From: Calothrix sp. MO_192.B10
Lineage (GTDB): Bacteria; Cyanobacteriota; Cyanobacteriia; Cyanobacteriales; Nostocaceae
DNA length: 60,792 nucleotides
Assembly (NCBI GenBank): GCA_030065055.1
Contig: JASJDS010000004.1
Span: 1 to 60,792 of the forward strand
Reading direction: 5' to 3'
Of this stretch, positions 18,756-27,310 are shown piece by piece (the first letter of the stretch is position 1; each line of letters begins with the position of its first letter). A program made the position numbers and the translations under genes. The notes beneath the pieces were generated by a model. That model was not told where the DNA came from and searched no databases. It saw only the letters and a list, made by a program, of their open reading frames with translations.

Positions 18756-19499
18756 ATGCCGAGGATTCTAGTCATAGACGACGACCCCGCAATCTCAGAA
18801 TTGGTAGCCGTAAATTTAGAAATGGCTGGCTATGATGTCAGTCAAGCTGAAGACGGTATCAAAGGACAGGCACTAGCTCTCCAGCTACAGCCAGACTTAA
18901 TCATGCTCGATCTGATGTTGCCTAGGGTAGATGGATTTACGATTTGCCAGCGTTTGCGCCGGGATGAACGTACTGCGGAAATTCCCGTGTTGATGTTAAC
19001 GGCGTTAAGCCAAACTCAAGATAAGGTGGAAGGCTTTAATGCTGGAGCAGATGACTATCTGACTAAGCCTTTTGAAGTAGAGGAAATGTTGGCAAGGGTG
19101 CGGGCACTACTGCGACGTACAGATCGCATCCCTCAAGCAGCAAAACATAGTGAGATTCTCAACTATGGTCCTCTGACCTTAGTTCCGGAGAGATTTGAGG
19201 CAATATGGTTCAATGAAACAGTAAAATTGACCCACTTAGAGTTTGAACTACTCCATTGTTTGCTTCAACGTCATGGTCAAACCGTTTCCCCCAGTGAAAT
19301 TCTCCGAGAAGTTTGGGGATACGATCCTGATGATGATATTGAAACCATACGGGTTCATATTCGCCACCTGAGAACTAAGTTAGAACCAGATCCCCGCCAT
19401 CCCCGTTATATCAAGACAGTATATGGTGCAGGTTATTGTCTGGAGTTGCCCAGTACTCCCCCATCAAGTGAGGACGCTTCAACATCAGTTGTTGGTTAA
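18756..19499 (+). CDS. rpaA: Response regulator RpaA (OmpR/PhoB family)
   Basis: 247 residues. Receiver domain with the acidic pocket VIDDD, phosphoacceptor Asp52 in IMLDLMLP, and the conserved Thr and Lys (MLTAL; LTKPF). It is followed by a winged-helix DNA-binding domain ([47 protein letters not shown]). The stretch [20 protein letters not shown] and the C-terminal domain are nearly the same as the RpaA proteins I know from other cyanobacteria, and distinct from RpaB. RpaA is phosphorylated by SasA and relays KaiABC clock output to class-wide gene expression. A strong hairpin terminator follows. Confidence 0.93.
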   Translation: MPRILVIDDDPAISELVAVNLEMAGYDVSQAEDGIKGQALALQLQPDLIMLDLMLPRVDGFTICQRLRRDERTAEIPVLMLTALSQTQDKVEGFNAGADDYLTKPFEVEEMLARVRALLRRTDRIPQAAKHSEILNYGPLTLVPERFEAIWFNETVKLTHLEFELLHCLLQRHGQTVSPSEILREVWGYDPDDDIETIRVHIRHLRTKLEPDPRHPRYIKTVYGAGYCLELPSTPPSSEDASTSVVG

Positions 19500-19531
19500 G
19501 ATTCAGACTTCATACCGGGAATTCGCTTCAG

Positions 19532-19565
19532 AATTGGCACTCTATTTGTAAAGGGAGTGCCAATT
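19532..19565 (+). terminator. rpaA terminator hairpin
   Basis: AATTGGCACT pairs perfectly with AGTGCCAATT across a 14-base loop, 33 bases after the rpaA stop, and is followed by AAGTTTTG. Confidence 0.75.
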
Positions 19566-20152
19566 AAGTTTTGATATCAAGCCCAGTAGATTAGTTTTGA
19601 TTCAGGACATGGTGCAGAAATCTTAACAGTCTCTCTTCTCCCCCTGCTTCTCTGCTCCCCACACTTGGGATGATGAGATGATGAAGTAATGATTCAGTAA
19701 TGCTAGGTGATGAGGTGATGAGGTGATGAGGTGATGAGGTGATGAGGTGATGGGATAATGAGAAAAAATTTGTCCCCTTATCTCCCCATACTCCCCACGC
19801 TTCCCTATCCCTCTCAATTGATGATTGCTCTTGATTACTGAATTGATGCTCTAGGCTGTGTACTTTGATAGAATTTTCATGATTTTTGTTCATAAATTTT
19901 TGGTGTCACTCTCGTGCCAAGGCTCTGCCTTGGTACGTGTGACGCTCGGCTCTGCCTCGATTTGGAGGCGGAGCCTCCAGCTCTGTGTTCCTTGCCAGAG
20001 TCAAGGAACAAGTCTTGTCACAGATGTGGGATGAACTTTTACCTTCGAGGGGGCACAAAGTACACTGCCTAAAGGGCACGGCGCCTGTAATATGTTGGCA
20101 TGGTTGATTATCTTACTGATGCCGTGCCCCTACGGGAAGCCACTTCGTGTCT
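19566..20152. other. Intergenic with GGTGATGA octamer array; no gene seen
   Basis: About six GGTGATGA units occupy 19706-19752. A GC-richer stretch of nested palindromes (19910-20010: 'aaggctctgccttg', 'ggaggcggagcctcc') follows, and then a copy of the 56-bp hairpin element at 20074-20129. Short open frames here are repeat-derived. Confidence 0.65.
20074..20129. repeat. 56-bp inverted-repeat element, copy 1
   Basis: Ends GGGCACGGCGCC and GATGCCGTGCCC bracket a 32-nt core. The core orientation matches copy 36667 and is opposite to 43028. The left arm has two changes compared with the other copies. Confidence 0.85.
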
Positions 20153-21610
20153 TCACTCCCCCACTCCTTCACTCCCACAGGCTGCTTTCCAGGTACCATG
20201 AAAACTGTGAGGAATGACCCCAGGTAAAGCTAATCTACAAACGGGTTCTCCATCTAATCTATCCCCGTCAAATACCCAAACTTGACTACTATGGGTATTA
20301 CCATCATAAACAATGGTGAGAATCCAACCTTGTTTGGGGTTATGAACATCCGGGACATAGATGGGTTCTGAAGGATATCTATTTTCCCCCAAGTCTGCTT
20401 CTGTTAGGGTATCAGTTTTATGGTCAAAGCGAGCGATCGCATTTAATATTTCTTCACTAATATCCGTACCTTGCCGAGATATGGATAGGTAAGTATATCG
20501 AGAATTTTGTCCCACATTCTGGGGTGGTACCCTGGGAAAATCACAGTTTCTGTCTAAAATTGTTTCTATACCCGTGACTTTGCCTGTTTGGGGATTTAGC
20601 TGTACCCTTGATAACTGACTCTGAGCAGGGGTATGGGTGATACCTGTGACTACTTCTTTGAGAAACTGATTGGTTTGAAAGTCTTCATAGCGAGCCATAT
20701 CTATAACTAATATACCGCGATCGTTCACATAACCATTAGCAAAATGCCACTGAAACCAAGGCTCTGCTTCGCTGCGACTCACCACAGATAAAGTTTCTCT
20801 GTCAATGACTAAAATCTGCGTTCCTAATTGGGGTTTCCATTGGAGGGCATCACAGTAGGAAGAAAATCCCAATATCACAGGGAAAATATTCAATTCCAAT
20901 GGAGGGATAAAAAATACCAGATATGGCCCAGCTAAAACAAAATCATGGATTAACGATAACCTTGCCAAGGGCAATGCTGCTGTTTGCACAATTTTGCCAG
21001 TGGCATTACTCTTATAGAGATTTAACTGGGGACTTTTACCAGGTTCAATCCCAAAGTTAAAAATATCACCCGTCTGATAGTCAATCTTGGGGTGTGCAGA
21101 ATAAGTTTTACCTTTGCCTAATCCCCCTAAATTATCTAAACCCAAAGTTGACAAGGTTTGTAAATCGAGGGCGTAGGGTTGACCACCTTCCCATAATGCT
21201 AAAAGCCTATCTGGTAAGGCTAACACAGAGGTATTGGCAACATTCTTAAATGGCTTTAACCATTTGTTCCAAAAAGCTCCAGGGGCAGTCATACCATAGT
21301 TGCCATAGATAAGTTTACCTGCGGTTGTCTCTTCTTGATAACCAGCAGTTTGCACATAGCGATAAACTGCCCTTACATCACCATCAGCAAAATGTACCGC
21401 TAAAATCGCCCCATCCCCATCAAACCAGTGTCCCACAACCTTGCCACCACGTTTTAACCGTGCAGGACCATTGCAGTACAGTGTACCACGTAAACCTGCT
21501 GGTATATTTCCAGAGATAATTGATAGGGGAGTCAGGGAAAACTCGGTTGGTGGTTGAGCGATCGCACCAGCCCACGCTTTTTTGTTTGACTTTTTGGTAG
21601 TTGTATGCAT
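20153..21610 (-). CDS. Carotenoid oxygenase (RPE65/CCD family)
   Basis: About 485 residues from ATG 21610; ATG 21628 is an alternative adding six residues, and neither has a clear ribosome-binding site. Cleaves carotenoids or apocarotenoids with O2 using a four-histidine Fe(II) centre. The expected histidines are visible in YSAHPKID, LIHDFVLAGPYLVFF, WFQWHFANGYVN and IPHSFHGTW. The N-terminal signature GNIPAGLRGTLYCNGPARL and GHWFDGDGAILAV are typical. After HGTWKAAC the frame runs into octamer-type repeat DNA that supplies SEGVGE and the stop. No other carotenoid gene is adjacent; cruP lies 37 kb away. Substrate cannot be told. Confidence 0.92.
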   Translation of the reverse strand: MHTTTKKSNKKAWAGAIAQPPTEFSLTPLSIISGNIPAGLRGTLYCNGPARLKRGGKVVGHWFDGDGAILAVHFADGDVRAVYRYVQTAGYQEETTAGKLIYGNYGMTAPGAFWNKWLKPFKNVANTSVLALPDRLLALWEGGQPYALDLQTLSTLGLDNLGGLGKGKTYSAHPKIDYQTGDIFNFGIEPGKSPQLNLYKSNATGKIVQTAALPLARLSLIHDFVLAGPYLVFFIPPLELNIFPVILGFSSYCDALQWKPQLGTQILVIDRETLSVVSRSEAEPWFQWHFANGYVNDRGILVIDMARYEDFQTNQFLKEVVTGITHTPAQSQLSRVQLNPQTGKVTGIETILDRNCDFPRVPPQNVGQNSRYTYLSISRQGTDISEEILNAIARFDHKTDTLTEADLGENRYPSEPIYVPDVHNPKQGWILTIVYDGNTHSSQVWVFDGDRLDGEPVCRLALPGVIPHSFHGTWKAACGSEGVGE

Positions 21611-21735
21611 ATAAAGACTCTGATACATTTAGGGCGAATTCAGCACCAGTTTGCCAAAATAGAGTTATACAGTTTGTAGTTATCTTAGATAAACAGTTTT
21701 TTATTTTGTAATACAACAACTTGGAGACAACTGCC

Positions 21736-22038
21736 ATGCAACCAATTCGCCAAGGTGACGTGATTTTATTACCAATGGAGCAAGGTATTGCTACTGGCAA
21801 CAAGCCCTTATCCCATCTCACATTAGCAGAAGGTGAAGTCACAGGTCACAGACATCGCATCAGCGATGGACAAGCAGAACTCTACGAAAAAGATGGCACC
21901 CTCTACCTAAAGGTACTATCACCAACAGCCACCTTAACCCACGAAGAACACAAACCACTCCAGATTCCCTATGGTATTTGGATGGTAAGAATTCAAAGAG
22001 AGTACGAGCCTGAAGGCTGGCGTTATGTCGCAGATTAA
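21736..22038 (+). CDS. Small uncharacterised protein, partner of the downstream DUF6745-like gene
   Basis: 100 residues from ATG 21736, which has GGAGA 12 bases upstream (ATG 21721 would add five residues). Unnamed family. It reads as an all-beta protein: GDVILLPMEQ, LTLAEGEVTGHRHRI, GTLYLKVLSPTATLTHEEH, YGIWMVRIQREYEP. The GHxH and HEEH clusters could bind a metal, in the manner of a cupin, but this is a guess. It overlaps the next gene by 14 bases, indicating translational coupling and a joint function. No signal peptide. Confidence 0.75.
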   Translation: MQPIRQGDVILLPMEQGIATGNKPLSHLTLAEGEVTGHRHRISDGQAELYEKDGTLYLKVLSPTATLTHEEHKPLQIPYGIWMVRIQREYEPEGWRYVAD

Positions 22039-23335
22039 TCGGTTAACACCAGAACAAGAAGCCCTGATTCCTGTGTATCAGCAGAAATGGCGAGAGATTG
22101 CCATTTCTGTTGAACCAATTAACCATCAGCAAGCTACCGCAGCTGTAGAAACTTTATATACAGCCTTGGACAAGCCAAAACCCAAAATCAGGTTTTTTGA
22201 TGGACCCCAAGAACTGGAAGAGTTATTAGATGAGCGTTCCTTAGTAGCTTTGAGGCAAGAATTTGGTTTGCCGCAAATGTTGATGATGCCCATTGCTGGG
22301 AAAATAATGTTGTCCATAGAGCAACAGCTGGAAAAATCTGTCTGGCAACAGCTGTATGAACAATTTATGAATCAACAGGCACAGCAATTAATGACTCATC
22401 GCCTAGTTGCTATGGGTACCTTGCTGACACAACTCAATCCTTCAGAACCACATCGGGAAGAAATGCTGGCGCAAATCCCCCAAGACTTGCTAAATATGTT
22501 GTGGTCAAACCAGCAGCAACAATGGCGGCAAAATTTGCTCCAGCAACCTGGTGGGGATATTGTTCTAGGGATAGGAGATTGGTTTTCTCAACAGTGGCAA
22601 CCTTGGGGACAAGGATTAGATAATTTATTTTGGCAGCCACTGATACAGCCGAGATTGGATGAGTTAGCCGAATACTTTAAACCTCTGCTGGCGAATGTGG
22701 GGACAATTATGGCTGGAATGGGTGTATCAATACACTTCTTCCAAGATGCCCCAATGCCCCTATTTGACTTTTGTATCCAAGTCTTATCCTGTAACTACGA
22801 TCGCTCACTTTGGGCAGCATTGCAAGGTATTTCCACTGAATGTGGAACTATTATCCCTTGCGAGAACGTTTGTCTGGTAATTAACCGCCCCTGTCGATTG
22901 TTACTTGATGAACAAAACCGCTTGCATGGAGAAGGAGAACCGGCGATCGCCTACCCAGATGGTTCTTATTTATACTTTTTTCACGGCGTAAATTTACCAC
23001 CAAAGTATGCCAATGTTCATCCCAATCAATGGCCAGCCAGTTGGTTACTCACGGAAGAGAATGCAGAATTAAGGCGCGTTCTCATTCAAGGTATCGGCTA
23101 TGCACGGATTTGTCAGGAGCTTGCTGCGGTAGAACTTGACTCTTGGCGGGAATATTCTTTACTTCGCATCGAGCAACAGGTTGATATTGAGCCAATTCAT
23201 CTCCTGAAAATGACTTGTCCCAGTACGGGATTTATTCATGCGACGCGAGTCCCTCCTACTATACAATCTGCCCGCGAAGCCATTCGTTGGGTAAATTGGG
23301 ATGTCGATCCCCAAGACTTTGCAATGGAAAGCTGA
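22025..23335 (+). CDS. DUF6745-like protein of unknown function
   Basis: 436 residues. The N-terminal LTPEQEALIPVYQQKWREIA and C-terminal VPPTIQSAREAIRWVNW with WDVDPQDFA resemble the family I know as DUF6745. The middle is Gln/Trp-rich, with GVNLPPKYA and WPASWLLTEENAELRRVLIQ. The latter ends in GIGYARICQEL, which looks like a helical module preceding a small C-terminal domain. No TM, signal or nucleotide-binding motif. Translationally coupled to the 100-residue gene before it. Pairs of this kind occur in other bacteria, but I know of no established function. Confidence 0.7.
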   Translation: MSQINRLTPEQEALIPVYQQKWREIAISVEPINHQQATAAVETLYTALDKPKPKIRFFDGPQELEELLDERSLVALRQEFGLPQMLMMPIAGKIMLSIEQQLEKSVWQQLYEQFMNQQAQQLMTHRLVAMGTLLTQLNPSEPHREEMLAQIPQDLLNMLWSNQQQQWRQNLLQQPGGDIVLGIGDWFSQQWQPWGQGLDNLFWQPLIQPRLDELAEYFKPLLANVGTIMAGMGVSIHFFQDAPMPLFDFCIQVLSCNYDRSLWAALQGISTECGTIIPCENVCLVINRPCRLLLDEQNRLHGEGEPAIAYPDGSYLYFFHGVNLPPKYANVHPNQWPASWLLTEENAELRRVLIQGIGYARICQELAAVELDSWREYSLLRIEQQVDIEPIHLLKMTCPSTGFIHATRVPPTIQSAREAIRWVNWDVDPQDFAMES

Positions 23336-23904
23336 TAAATTATTTGAGGGACAAGGTTAAAACGGGTAGGGGCACGGCATCAGAGTTATAATTTTATACA
23401 CCAAAAGATTGTGGATGCCGTGCCCTGAGGAATCATGTATGTGTCGCAAACATTATTGGAATGGCTATAATTTGGACTTGTTTTTTCTCTCCCTACTCCC
23501 CTGCTGCCCAAGAGGGTAATACCCCTAATTCCCCATTGGTATCCTTTAAGTGGGATCGCAATCCCTCGTAGGTTGGGTGAAACGAAGTGGAACCCAACAT
23601 AAAATATGATACAAATAGAGATTATTTAAATTTTCTCAAGAATCCTGTGGTGCAAGATGTGAATATAAACCCTAAGTAGGGTTTGCTGAATAACTTTAAA
23701 ACTCTTATCTTGTAAGCACCTCAGGCTATTTTTGTCGAAAAAAGTGCAAGAGAATAGGGATATAAAGCTTAAAAACCTTGCATCTCCAATTTTTTGGACT
23801 CCAAAAAATTGGAAAAAATGGGGGTAAAACTGTTCCCTGTTCCCTGTTAAGAGTTCCCTACCCCCACAATCATGACTTTTTCAGCAAGCCCTAAGTAATC
23901 AACT
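23336..23904. other. Intergenic, one 56-bp hairpin element, no gene seen
   Basis: Contains the 56-bp element at 23370-23425. Also present are a repeat reading 'gtaggttgggtgaaacgaagtggaacccaac' (about 23568-23600) with imperfect dyad symmetry, and 'caattttttggactccaaaaaattgg' (about 23787-23813), a near-perfect hairpin. Position 23640-23900 may include the promoter of the phosphatase-like gene. Confidence 0.6.
23370..23425. repeat. 56-bp inverted-repeat element, copy 2
   Basis: Perfect 12-bp ends GGGCACGGCATC / GATGCCGTGCCC around a 32-nt core that begins AGAG and ends GATTGTG, oriented like the copy at 43028. Confidence 0.9.
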
Positions 23905-25233
23905 ATGGCACTGCAATTGAAGAAATATATTTTAGAACTAGCAGTTATTTTCAGCACATCTTTACTTGGCTGTACCTCTCCATCTCCAGCAAATAATTCT
24001 AAATCAGGAAATGTGATATTTATTCATCCCGACGGTACTAGCCCATCCCATTGGGGAGCAGCGCGAATGCTCCACTATGGTCCCGATGGAAGGTTAAATT
24101 GGGATAAAATGTCCAACCTTGGTGTCTATTTGGGACACATGAAAAATCAACTCACCGCTACTTCTAATGGTGGTGCTGTCACCCACGCCACTGGAGTAAA
24201 GGTAAATGCAGATTCCTTTGGTTTGGATAAGAATGGTAAACCCATTGTGGCGGCTTCTGGAAAACCCCAAACAATTATGGAGGAAGCTGTAGCTGCTGGT
24301 AAGGGAACAGCAATTATTAACTCTGGAGTTATTCCCGAACCCGGTACTGGTGCATTTGTAGCTAAAACGCGAAGTCGCCGTCAATTTGCCGAAATCACCA
24401 AACAAATTGTGGAATCTGGGGTAGATGTGATTTTGGGAGGTGGAGAAATATTTTACTTACCCAAAGGTACTGCTGGGAGACACGCCACTGCGGCACAAGC
24501 TCAACGTACAGATGGAGTGAATTTAATTGAAGTGGCAAAGAGCAAGGGTTATAGGGTGGTTTATACCCGTGATGAGTTGCTCAAATTGCCAGCTAACACC
24601 AAAAAGGTATTGGGAATTTTCGCTGCTTTGAATACTTATAATGATAATTCTGAAGAAAATTTAAACCAGGCAAATTTACCTTTATATGTCCCCACTGCAC
24701 CCACAGTAGGTGAAATGCTCGATGCAGCTTTAAAAGTTGTCTCTCAAAATCCCCAGGGTTTCTTTGTGGTGTTGGAGGAAGAAGGTAGTGATAATTTCTG
24801 TAACTATAATAATGCCGTAGGTTGCATAGAGGCTGTGAAACGAGCTGATGATGCAGTTGGGGTAGCGATGAAATTTATTGCTAAAACACCCAACACCTTG
24901 TTGGTGACAGCCGCAGATAGTGATGCTGGGGGTTTGGAAGTGGTGGGGGATATTAATTTACCTTCCCCAGTACCAGAAAGAAGTAAGAATGGTTCCCCGT
25001 GGGATGGTAAGCAAGGGACTAAAACTATCCCCTTTACCTCCGCACCCGATAAACAAGGGAAGCGTTTTAATTTTGCTGTGGGTTGGACAAGTTTTGGAGA
25101 TAATACTGGCTCGGTGGTTGCCAAGGCACATGGTGTTAATGCAAACAGGCTACCAACAACGGTGGATAATACTGGTATTTATAAGTTGATGTATAGCACC
25201 CTGTTTGGTCAGAAATTACCAGCTGAGGATTGA
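23905..25233 (+). CDS. Alkaline-phosphatase-fold lipoprotein with altered metal site
   Basis: 442 residues. Signal peptide with lipobox LLGC (Cys23), so probably membrane-tethered outside the cytoplasm. Similarity to PhoA runs along its length: IHPDGTSPSHWGAAR, ATGVKV, DVILGGGE, GFFVVLEEEGSD, NTLLVTAADSD. By my alignment the zinc-binding histidines of E. coli PhoA (His331, His370, His412) correspond to Asn, Ser and Asn, and the Ser102 nucleophile region DSAAS reads NGGAV with a Thr two positions on. Acidic ligands are kept. It may use another metal or another nucleophile, or have a different substrate; calling it a classical alkaline phosphatase would be unsafe. Monocistronic. Confidence 0.82.
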   Translation: MALQLKKYILELAVIFSTSLLGCTSPSPANNSKSGNVIFIHPDGTSPSHWGAARMLHYGPDGRLNWDKMSNLGVYLGHMKNQLTATSNGGAVTHATGVKVNADSFGLDKNGKPIVAASGKPQTIMEEAVAAGKGTAIINSGVIPEPGTGAFVAKTRSRRQFAEITKQIVESGVDVILGGGEIFYLPKGTAGRHATAAQAQRTDGVNLIEVAKSKGYRVVYTRDELLKLPANTKKVLGIFAALNTYNDNSEENLNQANLPLYVPTAPTVGEMLDAALKVVSQNPQGFFVVLEEEGSDNFCNYNNAVGCIEAVKRADDAVGVAMKFIAKTPNTLLVTAADSDAGGLEVVGDINLPSPVPERSKNGSPWDGKQGTKTIPFTSAPDKQGKRFNFAVGWTSFGDNTGSVVAKAHGVNANRLPTTVDNTGIYKLMYSTLFGQKLPAED

Positions 25234-25665
25234 AGATGAAATAAAATACCAAACCTCACCCTGTCCTTACGGACATCCCTCTCCTTAATAAGGAGAGGGA
25301 AAGATTTTTGCACTGCAAAAAGCGAGGGTGAGGTTACAGCGATTTTCAGGTAAATAGACCACACCGGGGAGCATCCCATTTTTTAAAAAGCACCCTCAGG
25401 CTATAAGCCTGGGGCTTTGTCCGTGTAGCGATACCCTTCTAGGGTATTGCATAAAAGTTGGAATGCTCCCCCACACCGTAGGGTTTTAGCACTGCTAAAC
25501 CCCTACATGAAGATATGGTTTCAATAGATGAAAACTGCTGTAATCAAAAAAACAATTTTTACCAAAAAATCATAAACTTTATTGTAAATTTCCGAAAAGA
25601 CGTAGCATCATATCGTAGCTTGTATATATACGGATATACATAACTCACAAACACTTGACCTGACT
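25234..25665. repeat. Intergenic with two dispersed palindromic repeats
   Basis: 25252-25334 is a nested palindrome: outer CCTCACCCT/AGGGTGAGG, inner CCCTCTCCTT/AAGGAGAGGG. It is related to 52699-52756 and probably doubles as a terminator. 25366-25471 is a MITE-like element with ends GGGGAGCATCCCA and TTGGAATGCTCCCC and two internal hairpins; a single end-like sequence recurs at 39950. The last 100 bases before the COP23 gene are AT-rich and promoter-like. Confidence 0.75.
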
Positions 25666-26184
25666 ATGAACATCAGGAAATTTACCCAAGTTGCCGCAGT
25701 TATTGCTTTGGGGTTTATCACTACCGCCAGCTTTGCTCAACCTAGCTATGGTGGACGTTCCAAGTTTTACTGTGCAGTTCGCAGAGGTGTGCCATTTACA
25801 TGGGTGAGGACATCGCGGGGAAGAGAGCGATTTATTCGTTGGTCTAGTACTGCTTTTAATACCTCTCCCCTAGAACGGTGTAAGATAGTTTCGGCAAGAT
25901 TCCGCCGTTACTATGACAATGGCAGATTCTACATTACTGGTAGAGACAATGTGAATGGTTATCCGGTGCTGTGTATTTCTAATCGCCGGGGTGGTAGTTG
26001 TTCTTCCAAGAATGTGCTAGTAACTCTCCAAAAAGGAAGCGATCCCGGCTATATAATGCAACAGATAATTTATTTCCGCCGTAGTGCTAACGGTACCATT
26101 ATCGAGCTGAGTGGGGATGAATTTATTCAATATGTGAATGGCGAATTCTATCTTGATGTTAAGAAGCTGGTAGACAGTAAATGA
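25666..26184 (+). CDS. COP23-domain exported protein
   Basis: 172 residues. Signal peptide with probable cleavage after AFA (residue 24). The mature part matches the COP23 family (circadian oscillating protein of cyanobacteria): KFYCAVRRGVPFTWVRTSRG, RWSSTAFNTSPLERCKIVSARF, ITGRDNVNGYPVLCISNRRGG. Four cysteines are placed for disulfides. Its molecular role is not established. The stop overlaps the start of the protease gene by 4 bases (ATGA), so the two are translationally coupled; COP23 genes are commonly found beside trypsin-like/WD40 genes in cyanobacteria. Confidence 0.85.
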   Translation: MNIRKFTQVAAVIALGFITTASFAQPSYGGRSKFYCAVRRGVPFTWVRTSRGRERFIRWSSTAFNTSPLERCKIVSARFRRYYDNGRFYITGRDNVNGYPVLCISNRRGGSCSSKNVLVTLQKGSDPGYIMQQIIYFRRSANGTIIELSGDEFIQYVNGEFYLDVKKLVDSK

Positions 26185-27233
26185 ATTGGCATTTATTGCT
26201 AAGGCAAGGTATTTATCCCATATTAATGCTGACTTGTCTTGGTGGTATATCCTTGGCGCAACCAAGGCAAGAAACTGTTGTGGACACTTGTCAAAAAAAT
26301 GAGTGTCAGCAATCCCCAAAACCACAGTCATCAAGTCAACTTTCAGTTGCACAAATAAGACAAATAGCTGATTCTATTACTGTCAAAGTTTTGTCAAAGA
26401 ATTTGATCGGTTCTGGGACTTTACTGAAAAAATCAGGACAGGTTTATACAGTAGTTACCAATGCTCACGTACTCAGGGCAGCTAAATCCCCTTATCGCAT
26501 TCAAACTGCTGATGGGCGGATTTACCAAGCTACTGTGACTGAAACTGTGAAATTGGATGGCAATGATTTGGGTTTGTTGCAGTTTCGCAGTGCTGATACG
26601 GAGTATGCAGTGGCAAATATCAGGGATTCATCTACTTTGGGGGTAGGGGATAAGGTGTTTGTGGGTGGATTTACTGCTAATGCTGAGACTAAGTTGCCGA
26701 AGAAGGGGAAAGAAAATCAGGAAAATTATTGGCGTTTGCGTCTCTCCGGTTCTTCCCTGGTAAAACAGCAAAGGGTTTTGGTGTTTACCACGGGGGAAGT
26801 TTCATTGTTATTGGAGAAGGCTTTAAAAGGAGGTTATCAAATCGGTTATACCAATGAAATTCTTAAGGGGATGAGTGGGGCGCCATTGCTGAATATTCGC
26901 GGTGAGGTGGTGGGGATAAATGGGTTACATAAACCTTTGTGGGATGGTGCGGATTTGTATGAGGATGGGACTGAGCCGAGTCAGCTTTTACAGGAACAAA
27001 TTACTCGTTCTAGTTTTGCAGTTCCTGTGAGGAGGGTGTTTCAGCAGTTTCCGCGATTGGGTATTTTGAAAGATGCTCAGAGGAAATCTGTTAGTCCAAT
27101 AATCCACCTGGAAATTAATTTCCAGGCTCACAGACGAAGTAGGTTAAAACCCACTGCAAACCTTACCCAGTCTGATTTATCAGACTTCGCCTATGAGCCT
27201 GGGATTTCAATCCTAGGCGGTAAATTGGGTTAA
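26181..27233 (+). CDS. Trypsin-like (HtrA-fold) exported serine protease, repeat-derived tail
   Basis: 350 residues with an N-terminal signal peptide (PILMLTCLGGISLAQ). The catalytic triad is complete: His96 (VVTNAHVLRA), Asp129 (LDGNDLGLLQF) and Ser232 (LKGMSGAPLLN). No PDZ domain follows. Start codon overlaps the COP23 stop. From about residue 306 onward (PIIHLEINFQ to the end) the coding sequence is a dispersed palindromic repeat that also occurs, non-coding, at 47872-48020, so the natural C-terminus was probably about 45 residues shorter or different. Likely periplasmic; substrate unknown. Confidence 0.85.
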   Translation: MNWHLLLRQGIYPILMLTCLGGISLAQPRQETVVDTCQKNECQQSPKPQSSSQLSVAQIRQIADSITVKVLSKNLIGSGTLLKKSGQVYTVVTNAHVLRAAKSPYRIQTADGRIYQATVTETVKLDGNDLGLLQFRSADTEYAVANIRDSSTLGVGDKVFVGGFTANAETKLPKKGKENQENYWRLRLSGSSLVKQQRVLVFTTGEVSLLLEKALKGGYQIGYTNEILKGMSGAPLLNIRGEVVGINGLHKPLWDGADLYEDGTEPSQLLQEQITRSSFAVPVRRVFQQFPRLGILKDAQRKSVSPIIHLEINFQAHRRSRLKPTANLTQSDLSDFAYEPGISILGGKLG

Positions 27234-27246
27234 GTGAGAATGCTGT
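27099..27246 (+). repeat. Three-palindrome dispersed repeat, copy A (partly coding)
   Basis: Contains CCTGGAAATTAATTTCCAGG, AGTCTGATTTATCAGACT and a CCTAGGATT-type dyad in order. A diverged copy in the same orientation lies at 47872-48020. Copy A covers the last about 135 bases of the protease gene. Confidence 0.85.
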
Positions 27247-27310
27247 GAATTGTCATGGGAATTATCCATCCATTTGTCATACTGAACAATAGCTAAACAA
27301 AGGACAGATA

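Noticed and set aside
19706-19752. GGTGATGA tandem units considered as a replication-origin iteron cluster
   Set aside because: Pure contiguous octamers without DnaA boxes or a replication gene nearby.
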